From: Confluentibacter sediminis
Lineage (GTDB): Bacteria > Bacteroidota > Bacteroidia > Flavobacteriales > Flavobacteriaceae
DNA length: 64,000 nucleotides
Assembly: GCF_003258355.1 (NCBI RefSeq)
Contig: NZ_QKPO01000005.1
Span: 204,736 to 268,735, forward strand
Direction of reading: 5' to 3'
In this document: positions 27,853-36,936 of the stretch, one piece after another
Layout: every line of letters begins with the position of its first letter
Position numbering within the stretch: position 1 is the stretch's first letter
Notes under the pieces: model-generated
What the model was told of the DNA's origin: nothing
What the model saw: only the letters and a program-made list of their open reading frames with translations
Database searches by the model: none
Translations under genes and position numbers: made by a program

Positions 27853-29052
27853 TTACTTAAACGCCAAATTAATATTTAAGGGTGCCATGTTACTTCTACT
27901 AGATAAATAGTCTTTGGGAGATTGATTGGTTTGCTCTTTAAAAGCCGTTAAAAAAGAATTATATGAACTAAACCCTACTTTGCTTGCCAAACCTTCTAAA
28001 GTTAGAGTATTTAAATCTCCATCGTTAATAAGCTTTAAAGCATCTTTGATCCTACAATAATTTATATACTCAGAAAAAGTCACTATCGCATGATATTTAA
28101 AAATATAGTACATATGGCTTGTGGGAATATGTATGGCTCTTGCAAAGTCTGCGAATGAAAATTTAGGAGTCCTAAAAGGATTCTCTTTTTCTACAAAATT
28201 TTCAATCTCGGTAATGTAAGGGACAACTCTTTCTTCTATACTGTCGCTTAATATTTTATCTTGGGGGTTTGAAATATCTTTTAAATCAAAAACCCAAACA
28301 TGATCGGTAAAGTTTATATTGTTTTCAATTTTAATTAATCGCTTTTTTAATTTGGGATACCCATGTAAAATTTCAGGGTTTATCAAAATTTTACCATAAA
28401 GGAGCAACCAAGGCATTATTACTAAGACAGAATAATTATGAGCTCGAAATAATTCATCCAATAATTTTTCAGAATAAAGTGAAAACAAAACTCTAAAAAC
28501 TAAAAACGTTGCAATTACAAACATAAATACCGTCCAATTTCTTATAAGAAGGTAATGGGCGATTGCAATGGATTTTTTTAAACTTTCATTCCATAAATTT
28601 TTATAAAGTACATTAAAAGACAACATCAAATAAAATAAGAAGAATACTATTAAACTTATAAACCTTATGTCTTCAATGAATTCATTTTCTAAAATAGGAA
28701 CGTATTTTTGCACTAAATTCAAAACCAAATTCATTACAGGATAAATAAAATGAATTAAGTCTTTTTTGTGCACGTGTTCATAATCTTTGACTAAAGATTT
28801 AAAATATAGGAATAAAGAAGGGACTGCGATTAAGAAAATTGGGGCAATTAATTTTGAATTAAGTATTGAACCTGAATTGGTAAATGCAAGCAAACCAATT
28901 ATAATATTTCTAATAGAGCATATAGAAAAAATTATTACCAAATAAATATTCACAAAAATATTAGACCTATAGGAAAATAGCATAATTGATATTACAAATA
29001 GACCTAAAAAACCAATTAAAATTAAGGCAGAATTAATAAAAAAAAGGGGCAT
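27853..29052 (-). CDS. Membrane-anchored AraC family regulator
   Basis: This 399-residue protein has an N-terminal membrane part of about seven hydrophobic helices (about 1-225). A charged linker leads to a C-terminal AraC helix-turn-helix pair (about 285-385) with IPTSHMYYIFKYHAIVTFSEYINYCRI and LEGLASKVGFSSYNSFLTAFKEQTNQSPKDYL. Such membrane AraC proteins are common in flavobacteria and are thought to sense an external or membrane signal. The target is unknown. It is convergent with the apbE-PepSY pair and ends 17 bases from it. Confidence 0.88.
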   Translation of the reverse strand: MPLFFINSALILIGFLGLFVISIMLFSYRSNIFVNIYLVIIFSICSIRNIIIGLLAFTNSGSILNSKLIAPIFLIAVPSLFLYFKSLVKDYEHVHKKDLIHFIYPVMNLVLNLVQKYVPILENEFIEDIRFISLIVFFLFYLMLSFNVLYKNLWNESLKKSIAIAHYLLIRNWTVFMFVIATFLVFRVLFSLYSEKLLDELFRAHNYSVLVIMPWLLLYGKILINPEILHGYPKLKKRLIKIENNINFTDHVWVFDLKDISNPQDKILSDSIEERVVPYITEIENFVEKENPFRTPKFSFADFARAIHIPTSHMYYIFKYHAIVTFSEYINYCRIKDALKLINDGDLNTLTLEGLASKVGFSSYNSFLTAFKEQTNQSPKDYLSSRSNMAPLNINLAFK

Positions 29053-29341
29053 GTTCTTTATGTTTTTTAAAAAGAATGAATTAAATCAACCATATTCAAA
29101 GTTAACAAAATAGCCTAAATGGAACCGAATAGTCACTGTTTTTTTAAAATTGTTACTGCTTTACATCAAACCTCAATAAAACAGCAACATATAAAACAAA
29201 GCTTTATTATTTTTATCTAGATATTGAGTTCTCTTAATATTAACAGCTTCGATTTTAAAAAAAAGTATTAAACATGGAGCGATTTATTTTGCTATTATCA
29301 TCACATATTGAATTTTGAGATTCGTGTGCAAAACTAAATCC

Positions 29342-29375
29342 AAAAAAGCTTTTACAGAAATGTAGAAGCTTTTTT
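29342..29375 (+). terminator. Orphan terminator hairpin
   Basis: A 15-bp stem (29342-29356 with 29361-29375, one wobble pair) with a GAAA tetraloop ends in six T. It shares the core TTTACAGAAATGTA with the terminator behind tRNA-Asn. No gene on the plus strand precedes it, since the neighbour is a minus-strand regulator reading away. Confidence 0.8.
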
Positions 29376-29501
29376 ATTTATTATTCTTGAGAGAAAAGCT
29401 TTTTAAAAACTGAACAAAATTAATCTTATAAGCAAGGTTTAAAATATTAACTTTAAAGTTATATTTGCAAAACGCAGTATTTTTAGAGGATTTCGAAAAT
29501 T

Positions 29502-29509
29502 TACATTTG
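29502..29509 (+). promoter_or_regulatory. Promoter -7 box of tRNA-Arg
   Basis: TACATTTG fits TAnnTTTG and lies 19 bases before the tRNA. A second box, TATATTTG at 29460-29467, could act as an additional promoter. Confidence 0.5.
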
Positions 29510-29528
29510 CACGTCACTTTTTTATTTA

Positions 29529-29600
29529 GGCTCCATAGTTCAAGGGATAGAACAAAAGTTTCCTAAACTTTAGATCCAAGTTCGAATCTTGGTGGAGTCA
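29529..29600 (+). tRNA. tRNA-Arg (CCT)
   Basis: This 72-base cloverleaf has a 7-bp acceptor (29529-29535 with 29593-29599, one G-T pair), a D arm GTTC/GAAC, an anticodon stem AAAGT/ACTTT with loop TTCCTAA and anticodon CCT at 29562-29564, and a T arm around TTCGAAT. CCA is not encoded. It reads AGG codons. Confidence 0.95.
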
Positions 29601-29717
29601 CTTTATTAGAATCAAGTATCTACTTTCCAAACTAAATATATTTAAGGAAGTATTGTACTGTTAGAATATTAAAGTTAGTTGTTCATCCTAAAACAAGATT
29701 TCCTTAAAAAAGGCCTT

Positions 29718-30263
29718 ATGAAACGAAAAATCGGAATCATTTATTCTTCTGTAGATGGGCAAACTCTAAAGATTTGTGAAAAATTAAATGCGTTTTTTAA
29801 TGAGAGGCAAATAGAAACCGAACTCTGTTCCATTGATAATTTTAAAGGAAATGTATCTGAATTTGAGATATTGATTATTGGAGCTAGTATTCGATATGGC
29901 AAACATCATGCAAAAATTACTGAATTTGTACTTAATAATAAAAACAACTTTAAGGATATAAAAACGGCTTTTTTCTCGGTTAACTTGGTTGCAAGAAAAG
30001 AAGATAAAAATACGCCAAACACAAACCCGTATCTCGTTAAATTCTTAAAAGAAACAAGTTGGACTCCCGATTTTTTAGATGTATTTGCTGGAAAATTAGA
30101 TTATAAATCCTATTCATTTATAGATAAGTTAATGATTAAACTCATTATGAAATTAACAAATGGACCAACACAATCAGATTATCCCATAGAATTTACAGAA
30201 TGGGGGCGAGTGGCTGCTTTCGGAATGAAAATAAGGGAAAGCTATTTAAAGAGACCCATTTAA
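29718..30263 (+). CDS. hemG: HemG-type menaquinone-dependent protoporphyrinogen oxidase (flavodoxin fold)
   Basis: This 181-residue flavodoxin-like protein starts KIGIIYSSVDGQTLKICEKL, the FMN phosphate-binding loop of long-chain flavodoxins. It continues with ILIIGASIRYGKHHAKITEFV and FFSVNLVARKEDKNTPNTNPYL, both characteristic of HemG. HemG oxidises protoporphyrinogen IX to protoporphyrin IX in haem synthesis and passes electrons to quinone. The ATG at 29718 is preferred because it sits directly before the nucleotide-binding strand. The 13 codons upstream have no homology value. It ends 16 bases from the convergent mntH. Confidence 0.85.
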   Translation: MKRKIGIIYSSVDGQTLKICEKLNAFFNERQIETELCSIDNFKGNVSEFEILIIGASIRYGKHHAKITEFVLNNKNNFKDIKTAFFSVNLVARKEDKNTPNTNPYLVKFLKETSWTPDFLDVFAGKLDYKSYSFIDKLMIKLIMKLTNGPTQSDYPIEFTEWGRVAAFGMKIRESYLKRPI

Positions 30264-30279
30264 ACAAAAACCTCAAAAG

Positions 30280-32160
30280 CTACTCCCTAACAATCATCAC
30301 CGGAATATTAACTTTATGGCGAACGGCATCAACCGTAGTTCCAAAAAGAATGTCTTTTACCCAACTATGCCCGTGAGCTCCCATAACTAAAATATCAAAA
30401 GAACCTTCATTAACGACTTTTGATATTTGTTTTTTCGGATTTCCAAATCCTAATTTTATGGACACGTTAAAGCCTTTATCTTCAATTTTCTGTTTATATT
30501 CTTTTAAATAAGTCGCATCACTTGAGGTTTCATAATCATCAATTTGATTTCCGTAAACCAAAGCGCCTGCGGTTTCAACCACATGTATAATAGTATAAGA
30601 GGCATCATCGCCCCCTAAGTGCAGGGCTGTTGCAATATTTTTACTATCGACATTAGAAAAGTCTATCGCAATGGCAATATTTTTATAAGGCTTGGTAATT
30701 AATTCATCATTTAAAACAACTTCATCAATATGAGGCACCAATTTCGGCGATTTTAATTGGTGATTTATAAGAGGTTTAAAAATAATATATACCAGCAGAA
30801 TCGCTGCTCCAATGGCAATAGGGATTACAAAAATCCAGATATAAATAGGGTGCGATGCTGTTTGCAACCAACCATCAATTTCATCAAAAACCAACTTGGC
30901 ATTTAACGATACTATAATCAGTGCTATAACCCAAGAAGCAATTTGTGTAGGAATGCTAATGGTGAAATTGTGCATTTTCTTTTTATCACTCACAAAATGA
31001 ATTAACGGAATAATGGCAAATCCTAATTGTAAACTCAGTACCACTTGGCTTAATACCAATAACTTTCCTGTAGCTCCTTCCCCCAATAAAACAACCGTCA
31101 AAATAGCTGGAATAATAGCAATCAACCTAGTGATAATACGCCTTACCCATGGTTGAATACGCAAATTCAAATATCCTTCCATTACAATCTGTCCTGCCAA
31201 AGTCCCTGTAACCGTACTACTCTGCCCTGCAGCAATAAGCGCTAAAGCAAATAAAATAGGTGCCCATTTAGAGCCCAAAAGAGGTTCTAATAATTGGTGG
31301 GCATCTTGAATTTCGGCAATTTCAAACATGCCATTATTAAAAAAAGCAGCTGCAGCCAAAATTAAAATAGCGGCATTCACCAAAAATGCCAAGTTTAAAG
31401 CAATAACAGAGTCTATAAAATTATACTTTATGGCCTGTTTAATGCCTTTTTGGGTACGATCAAATTTCCGGGTTTGAACTAACGAAGAATGCAAATATAA
31501 ATTGTGTGGCATTACCGTAGCACCAATAATTCCTATAGCAATATATAAAGCGGCACTGTTTGGTATGGATGGAACTAAGCCGGCCGCAATGTCTGCAAAA
31601 TCAGGTTTTGCCAAAACCATTTCTAAGAAAAATGATGCCCCAATGATGGCAATCAATGTAATGATAAAGGCCTCCATTTTTCGAATACCTTTATTAATCA
31701 AGAAAAGTAGTAAAAAGGTGTCCAAAACGGTGATACTTACGCCCCAAAGTAACGGAATATCAAATAGTAACTGCAAACCAATTGCCATTCCTAAAACTTC
31801 GGCTAAATCGCATGCAGCTATGGCAATTTCAGCCAAAATATATAAAATGAAATTTATAAAAGGGGAATAGGATTCTCGTGATGCCTGAGCTAAGTCCCTA
31901 CCTCTTACAATGCCCAATCTGGAACTTAAACTTTGTAGTAATAATGCCATGATATTAGACATTAATAATACCCAAATAAGGGTATATCCAAATTGACTAC
32001 CACCTGCAATATCGGTTGCCCAATTTCCAGGATCCATATAACCAACACTTATCATATAAGCGGGACCAAAAAAAGCTAAGATTTTCTTCCAAACAGAAGT
32101 GTTTTTGCTTACTTGAATGGACTCGTGTACCTCTTCTAACGATTTGCCTTCTTTTCTCAT
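30280..32160 (-). CDS. mntH: Nramp divalent-metal transporter fused to a universal stress domain
   Basis: This 626-residue protein couples a full Nramp transporter (about 25-455, eleven helices) to a cytoplasmic UspA domain (about 485-626). The transporter shows the metal-site DPGNW (43-47) in helix 1 and MPHNLYLHS (217-225) in helix 6, as in Mn(II)/Fe(II) proton symporters. The Usp part ends with the ATP-binding pattern GAHGHSWVKDILFGTTVDAV. Fusions of this kind recur in Bacteroidota. The Usp domain may gate or sense nucleotide state. The upstream gene, 4 bases away, is a DtxR/MntR regulator in the same operon. Confidence 0.93.
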   Translation of the reverse strand: MRKEGKSLEEVHESIQVSKNTSVWKKILAFFGPAYMISVGYMDPGNWATDIAGGSQFGYTLIWVLLMSNIMALLLQSLSSRLGIVRGRDLAQASRESYSPFINFILYILAEIAIAACDLAEVLGMAIGLQLLFDIPLLWGVSITVLDTFLLLFLINKGIRKMEAFIITLIAIIGASFFLEMVLAKPDFADIAAGLVPSIPNSAALYIAIGIIGATVMPHNLYLHSSLVQTRKFDRTQKGIKQAIKYNFIDSVIALNLAFLVNAAILILAAAAFFNNGMFEIAEIQDAHQLLEPLLGSKWAPILFALALIAAGQSSTVTGTLAGQIVMEGYLNLRIQPWVRRIITRLIAIIPAILTVVLLGEGATGKLLVLSQVVLSLQLGFAIIPLIHFVSDKKKMHNFTISIPTQIASWVIALIIVSLNAKLVFDEIDGWLQTASHPIYIWIFVIPIAIGAAILLVYIIFKPLINHQLKSPKLVPHIDEVVLNDELITKPYKNIAIAIDFSNVDSKNIATALHLGGDDASYTIIHVVETAGALVYGNQIDDYETSSDATYLKEYKQKIEDKGFNVSIKLGFGNPKKQISKVVNEGSFDILVMGAHGHSWVKDILFGTTVDAVRHKVNIPVMIVRE

Positions 32161-32164
32161 GAGG

Positions 32165-32821
32165 TTATACTAATTTAACGTAAAGATTATTCGCTGTAAT
32201 TGTAGAAACATTTAGCTTCTGATTGTTTATTTTGATAATCATCGACTGATCGAAAGGTTCTTTATCAATCACTTCAATGTGACTTCCTAAAGCCATCTTT
32301 ATTTTATCTAAATATTGCAGAAATTCTTTTGAAGAATTTTTAACCCCAACACAAATGCAAGACGTCTCTGCATCCACTTGCGCTAATAAAATCTTTTCAA
32401 CTTTTTTAATGTTTCCATCCTTATCAGGAATGGGGTCACCATGTGGGTCTTCCTTTGGATAATTTAAAAAAGCATCCAATTCGTTAATTAGCTTCTCAGA
32501 TTTTATATGCTCTAGCTGCTCTGCAACGTCGTGTACTTCATCCCAAGAAAAATTGAGCTTTTCTACCAATAAAACCTCCCAAAGTCGATGCTTTCTCACT
32601 ACCATTGCAGCCGCTAAACGCCCCTCCTTAGTCAAGCTAACTCCTTGATATTTAATATAATTAACCAGATCTTTATCTGCCAATTTTTTAATCATATCGG
32701 TTACCGAAGATGCTTTGGTTTCCATTTGTTCAGCAATGGCATTAGTGCTTACCGCAATACTTCCTTGTTTTCCTAAATGGTAAATAGCCTTTAAATAGTT
32801 TTCTTCAGATAATGTTACCAT
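32165..32821 (-). CDS. DtxR/MntR family metal-dependent repressor
   Basis: This 218-residue regulator has an N-terminal winged helix (AEQMETKASSVTDMIKKLADKDLVNYIKYQGVSLTKEGR, about 24-65), a dimerisation and metal-binding part (WEVLLVEKLNFSWDEVHDVAEQLEHI...LDAFLNYPKEDPHGDPIP) and a C-terminal FeoA/SH3-like domain. When loaded with Mn(II) or Fe(II) such proteins repress uptake genes. Being first in an operon with the Nramp gene favours a manganese-sensing MntR role, but iron sensing cannot be excluded. Its promoter region contains the large palindrome described below, so autoregulation is likely. Confidence 0.93.
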   Translation of the reverse strand: MVTLSEENYLKAIYHLGKQGSIAVSTNAIAEQMETKASSVTDMIKKLADKDLVNYIKYQGVSLTKEGRLAAAMVVRKHRLWEVLLVEKLNFSWDEVHDVAEQLEHIKSEKLINELDAFLNYPKEDPHGDPIPDKDGNIKKVEKILLAQVDAETSCICVGVKNSSKEFLQYLDKIKMALGSHIEVIDKEPFDQSMIIKINNQKLNVSTITANNLYVKLV

Positions 32822-32838
32822 ACATCCATTTTAAAGCA

Positions 32839-32846
32839 CAAATATA
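32839..32846 (-). promoter_or_regulatory. Promoter -7 box of the mntR-mntH operon
   Basis: Read on the minus strand this is TATATTTG, matching TAnnTTTG, 18 bases before the regulator start. Its -33 region would lie in the left arm of the palindrome. Confidence 0.55.
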
Positions 32847-32861
32847 CAAAATGTATTTACT

Positions 32862-32909
32862 TAAATATAAATATATTTTTAGACTAATCTAAAAATATAT
32901 TTATATTTA
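32862..32909. promoter_or_regulatory. Perfect 22-bp inverted repeat, probable DtxR/MntR operator
   Basis: The arms 32862-32883 and 32888-32909 pair at all 22 positions around CTAA. The centre, TTTTTAGACTAATCTAAAAA, has the AT-flanked dyad form of DtxR/MntR boxes. It lies between the divergent regulator and TonB-receptor starts, 22 bases before the receptor ATG and 40 bases before the regulator start, so binding could block both promoters. Confidence 0.78.
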
Positions 32910-32931
32910 CAAAAAAATTAACACTCCGGCA

Positions 32932-35184
32932 ATGAAATATATTTTTATTATACTATTATTTAACTCTGCGCTTGCTAATTCACAAAACACCTTTAACATT
33001 GAAGGAACTATAACTTCCAATAGAAAATCGTTGCCCTATGCGAATATTTATATTGAAAATACAGCTTTTGGACAGTCATCAAACGAAAATGGTAAGTATA
33101 TAATAAAAAATATAGAACCCGGAACTTATACAATTCGTGCCTCCTTTACTGGTTACAAAACAATAATCAAAAAAATTGAGATCGTTAACGAAAATCTTAA
33201 AGTAAATTTCGAACTAGAAGAAACTGAATCTTTAAACGAAATAGTTATTACCGGCACATTAAAAGCTGTAAATAGTTTGGAAACCCCCATACCTGTTGAA
33301 GTTTACAGTGCAACTTTCTTCAAAAAAAATCCAACACCAAACATTTTTGAAGCACTTCAAAATATAAATGGCGTGCGTCCGCAGATTAACTGTAATGTTT
33401 GCAACACAGGAGATATTCATATTAATGGTTTGGAAGGTCCTTATACTCTTGTTCTTATTGATGGCATGCCCATTGTTAGTGGTTTATCAACCGTTTATGG
33501 ACTAAGCGGGATTCCCAATTCGCTTATCGAACAAGTTGAAATTGTTAAAGGTCCGGCCTCATCTCTTTATGGTAGTGAAGCTGTTGGTGGGTTGATTAAT
33601 ATCATCACCAAATTACCAAAAAATGCCCCTTTATTTTTTGCTGATAGTTTTACAACCTCTTGGGGCGAATTTAATTTAGATGTTGGTCTCAAAGCTAAAA
33701 TAGGCGAAAATGGGTCACTTTTATTGGGTACAAATTATTTTAATTACAATAACCCGATTGATAATAACCATGATAATTTTACAGATGTGCCCCTTCAAGA
33801 ACGTATTTCTGTATTTCAAAAATGGGAATTCAAACAAAAGAAAGGAAATAAACTTTCGTTAGCTAGCAGGTTTTTTTATGAAGATAGATGGGGCGGCGAA
33901 CTTCAATGGAACAAAAGTTTTAGAGGAGGTGATGCCGTTTATGGAGAAAGTATTTATACCAAACGCTATGAAATTATAGGTAATTATGAGCTTCCTATAA
34001 AAGAAAAAGTTCGATTTCAATTTTCGTATTCAGATCATGATCAAAACTCGGTTTATGGTACTACGTTGTATTTGGCAAAACAACGAATTGGGTTTGGGCA
34101 ATTCATTTGGGATAAAACCTTAAATCATCACGATTTATTATTTGGGGTCGGGGCTAGGTATAATTTTTATAATGATAACACCACTGCAACGCCAAAAGCT
34201 GATGTTATAACTATCCCTTCAGTCTTTGTACAAGATGAGATAAAGCTCAGTGAACGGCAAAAACTATTACTAGGGATGCGATATGATTATGATGACAGAC
34301 ATGGCTCCATATTAACCCCAAGAATGGCATATAGTTATAAACTAACTGAGGATGATATTTTAAGAGTTAATGCTGGAACGGGATTTCGTGTAGTAAACCT
34401 ATTTACTGAAGAACACGCTGCGCTAACTGGAGCTAGGGACGTTGTTATTACAGAAACCTTGAATCCTGAAACGTCTTATAATATGAACATTAATTATCTT
34501 AAAAAAATACACCTTAAAAGTGGGATGATTTTCACTTTTGATGCTTCAGCTTGGTACACCTATTTTAAAAATGCCATCATACCAGATTATGATACCAATC
34601 CGAATCAAATTATTTATAATAACTTAGATGGATTTTCGACTACCAAGGGGTTTAGTTTTAATTTTGACAGTACGTTTAATAGCAACTTTAAAGCCTTACT
34701 AGGTTTTACGTTTCAAGACGTTTCAAAAACAGAAAACAGTGTAAAATCAAGACCTATTTTAAGCGAAAAATTCTCAGGAACTTGGGCTTTATCCTATAAA
34801 AATCATAAAACAAACATCCTCGTGGATTACTCCGGGAATTTATATGGCCCCATGCGATTGCCTTTATTAGGTTCTTTAGACCCAAGACAAGCCTATTCAC
34901 CCACTTGGAGTATTCAAAACATTCAATTCACATATGATGGATTACACCATTTTGAATTCTATGCTGGTGTAAAAAACCTTTTGAACTGGACACCCGATAA
35001 AGGAAACCCTTTCATTATTGCCAGAGCTCACGACCCTTTTGATAAAAATGTAGAATTTGATTCTAACGGACAAGTTATGCCCACAGACGAAAACCCTTAC
35101 GCATTAACATTCGACCCAAGTTATGTGTATGCTCCTAATCAAGGCAGGCGTCTGTTTTTTGGTTTGCGTTATAAAATTGATTAA
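32932..35184 (+). CDS. TonB-dependent receptor, probable metal uptake
   Basis: This 750-residue outer-membrane receptor has a signal peptide (to about 18), a carboxypeptidase-regulatory-like domain (FNIEGTITSNRKSLPYANIYI, about 20-105), a plug (about 125-235) and a 22-strand barrel. The plug contains the sequence CNVC (Cys154, Cys157) before TGDIHINGLEGPYTLVLIDG, then EQVEIVKGPASSLYGSEAVGGLINIIT. The divergent metalloregulator-Nramp operon and the shared palindrome make a manganese or iron ligand likely. Bacteroidota receptors with this plug type also include haem, cobalamin and copper transporters, so the ligand is not settled. Confidence 0.93.
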   Translation: MKYIFIILLFNSALANSQNTFNIEGTITSNRKSLPYANIYIENTAFGQSSNENGKYIIKNIEPGTYTIRASFTGYKTIIKKIEIVNENLKVNFELEETESLNEIVITGTLKAVNSLETPIPVEVYSATFFKKNPTPNIFEALQNINGVRPQINCNVCNTGDIHINGLEGPYTLVLIDGMPIVSGLSTVYGLSGIPNSLIEQVEIVKGPASSLYGSEAVGGLINIITKLPKNAPLFFADSFTTSWGEFNLDVGLKAKIGENGSLLLGTNYFNYNNPIDNNHDNFTDVPLQERISVFQKWEFKQKKGNKLSLASRFFYEDRWGGELQWNKSFRGGDAVYGESIYTKRYEIIGNYELPIKEKVRFQFSYSDHDQNSVYGTTLYLAKQRIGFGQFIWDKTLNHHDLLFGVGARYNFYNDNTTATPKADVITIPSVFVQDEIKLSERQKLLLGMRYDYDDRHGSILTPRMAYSYKLTEDDILRVNAGTGFRVVNLFTEEHAALTGARDVVITETLNPETSYNMNINYLKKIHLKSGMIFTFDASAWYTYFKNAIIPDYDTNPNQIIYNNLDGFSTTKGFSFNFDSTFNSNFKALLGFTFQDVSKTENSVKSRPILSEKFSGTWALSYKNHKTNILVDYSGNLYGPMRLPLLGSLDPRQAYSPTWSIQNIQFTYDGLHHFEFYAGVKNLLNWTPDKGNPFIIARAHDPFDKNVEFDSNGQVMPTDENPYALTFDPSYVYAPNQGRRLFFGLRYKID

Positions 35185-35221
35185 CACCCTATAATTACTA
35201 AATAATTTATTATTTTTAATT

Positions 35222-35581
35222 ATGGCACAACATAACGAACTTGGCAAAAAAGGAGAAGCGCTGGCTGTAGATTTTCTATTAAAAAACGGGTATGAGATTA
35301 TAGAACGCAATTATTGTTTTGATAAAGCTGAAGTTGATATTATAGCCCAAAAAGACGATATACTCGCTATTATAGAAGTGAAAACACGCTCGACTGCCGA
35401 TTTTGGTAATCCGCAAGATTTTGTAAAACCAAAACAAATTCAGCAATTGGTAAAAGCAGTTGATGAATACGTAACAGTTAATGGTTTAGATGTGGAAGTA
35501 AGGTTTGATATTATTGCCATTATTAAAGCTTCTAAAGATTTTAAAATAGAACATTTAGAAAATGCATTTTATCATTTTTAG
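35222..35581 (+). CDS. YraN/UPF0102 family nuclease-fold protein
   Basis: This 119-residue protein matches the UPF0102 family across its length: GKKGEALAVDFLLKNGYEIIERNYCFDKAEVDIIAQ and IEVKTRSTADFGNPQDFV. The spaced Glu, Asp (EVD) and Glu-x-Lys (EVK) residues form an endonuclease-like active site of the restriction-enzyme/Holliday-resolvase fold. Its role is not established; DNA processing is assumed. The stop region overlaps the end of the convergent TlpA-like gene by four bases. Confidence 0.93.
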   Translation: MAQHNELGKKGEALAVDFLLKNGYEIIERNYCFDKAEVDIIAQKDDILAIIEVKTRSTADFGNPQDFVKPKQIQQLVKAVDEYVTVNGLDVEVRFDIIAIIKASKDFKIEHLENAFYHF

Positions 35582-36903
35582 TTATTTTCAAAATAAGCTT
35601 TCAAAGCAACCACATCATCTGGTCTTGCAATAATTTCTTTGTCTTTATTTAATATAAAATACGTTGGAGTGGCAGTGACGCCATAATCATCACCAATTTT
35701 ATTTTCCCATTTACCTTCTCCAAAAACATGGATGAAATCCGGAAATTTAGTAATGGTATCTTTCCAATTATTAGCCTCACTTTCTAAACCAACAGCAATT
35801 ACTTTTAGCTTCCCTTTTTCTTGGGTTTTAACAAAATCTTCTAATATGGGAATTTCGTGTAAACAATGCGAACAGGTACTGCTCCAAAACACAACAATAT
35901 AGTTTTCGGCACCTTCTAATTGGCTTAATTTTTTGGCGATTTTTTTTCCGTTTTCTAAAACTTCAAATGAAAAATCTGGTGCTTTATGTCCAAGGGAGAT
36001 ATTTCTAAACGTTGTTAATTTATACACCAATTCTTGATTATTTTCAAGTTTAGCAATGTCGATTAAATAGGTGTCCGCTATGTAATTGGCAACTTCTTCA
36101 AAACCATCTTTACCCATACGCTCCCATAATTCTAAAAGTAAACTGCTTTTAATATTCAAAGGTGCTTCACTCATGGCTTTATAAAAAACATCAATGTTCT
36201 TTTTAAAATTTGACACTTTGTCTAATCCTTGGTGAGACAATTTGAACACATAATTAAACATGCGTTCACTTAAAAAGTTAGAGCTTTGTAGCACCTCATT
36301 TTTAAAATCTACATGATCAAAAAAATGAGTTTCCAAATTATTCATATAGGTTTTAACATCTTCTTCTTTTTCGGGAATATAAAATGTATTTGCCTTAATA
36401 AAATTTAATGCAATGGTGCCTTTAGCTGCTTCTTCAAAATTGGTTTGGGTTTCTTTTTGAGTTTTAAAAATAGACGCTAACACTTTAGGATCTTGCCCTT
36501 TTTGAGAGAAAAAATTACTCAAACTTTGTTGTATCATTGCCATGCTATGCATGTAAGAAGCCATTAGTTTATTTTCTGAAGAGGATTGATAAACCACATT
36601 ATTTTCAACATTGAAAGTAAACGCAATATCCTCCTTTCCATTATAAATAATATCGATATAATTCTCTTCCTGCGGCAACGCATAAATTAATTTATACATT
36701 CCTGGCTTCACATTGGAGTCTAATTTTAATTCAAAACGGCCATCTTTTAAGGTAGCATTGTCAATATAATTAAGTTTTGAAGGTTCAATTTTATAAAGCA
36801 ATACAGCTTTAAAATCTTCAGCCGGAGTAAAAGTTCCTTTTAGGGTATGTTGTGCAAAAAAGAGACTTGGCACTAAAAGGAAAATAAAAAAAAGACGTTT
36901 CAT
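35578..36903 (-). CDS. TlpA-like thiol-disulfide protein with DUF4369 domain
   Basis: This 441-residue exported protein has a signal peptide (MKRLFFIFLLVPSLFFAQ), an N-terminal DUF4369-like beta domain (about 20-120), a helical middle region and a C-terminal thioredoxin fold. The redox motif is STCSHCLHEIP and the cis-proline loop is YGVTATPTYFI. It should reduce or isomerise disulfides in the periplasm, or at the outer membrane. The gene is 33 bases after mfd and may be its operon partner by position only. Confidence 0.88.
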   Translation of the reverse strand: MKRLFFIFLLVPSLFFAQHTLKGTFTPAEDFKAVLLYKIEPSKLNYIDNATLKDGRFELKLDSNVKPGMYKLIYALPQEENYIDIIYNGKEDIAFTFNVENNVVYQSSSENKLMASYMHSMAMIQQSLSNFFSQKGQDPKVLASIFKTQKETQTNFEEAAKGTIALNFIKANTFYIPEKEEDVKTYMNNLETHFFDHVDFKNEVLQSSNFLSERMFNYVFKLSHQGLDKVSNFKKNIDVFYKAMSEAPLNIKSSLLLELWERMGKDGFEEVANYIADTYLIDIAKLENNQELVYKLTTFRNISLGHKAPDFSFEVLENGKKIAKKLSQLEGAENYIVVFWSSTCSHCLHEIPILEDFVKTQEKGKLKVIAVGLESEANNWKDTITKFPDFIHVFGEGKWENKIGDDYGVTATPTYFILNKDKEIIARPDDVVALKAYFENN

Positions 36904-36936
36904 GTGGTGTATATTTTTTTAAAATTGAATCAATTA

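Larger units (their letters stand above)
29053..29528. other. Intergenic interval of about 0.5 kb with an orphan terminator
   Basis: No ORF is supported. The interval holds the orphan hairpin at 29342-29375 and two promoter-like boxes for tRNA-Arg (TATATTTG at 29460-29467 and TACATTTG at 29502-29509). The rest is AT-rich upstream sequence of the AraC gene. Confidence 0.5.

Noticed and set aside
30280..32160. Nramp-Usp fusion as an artefact of a missed stop
   Set aside because: The frame is continuous, both domains are complete and the same fusion is known in Bacteroidota.
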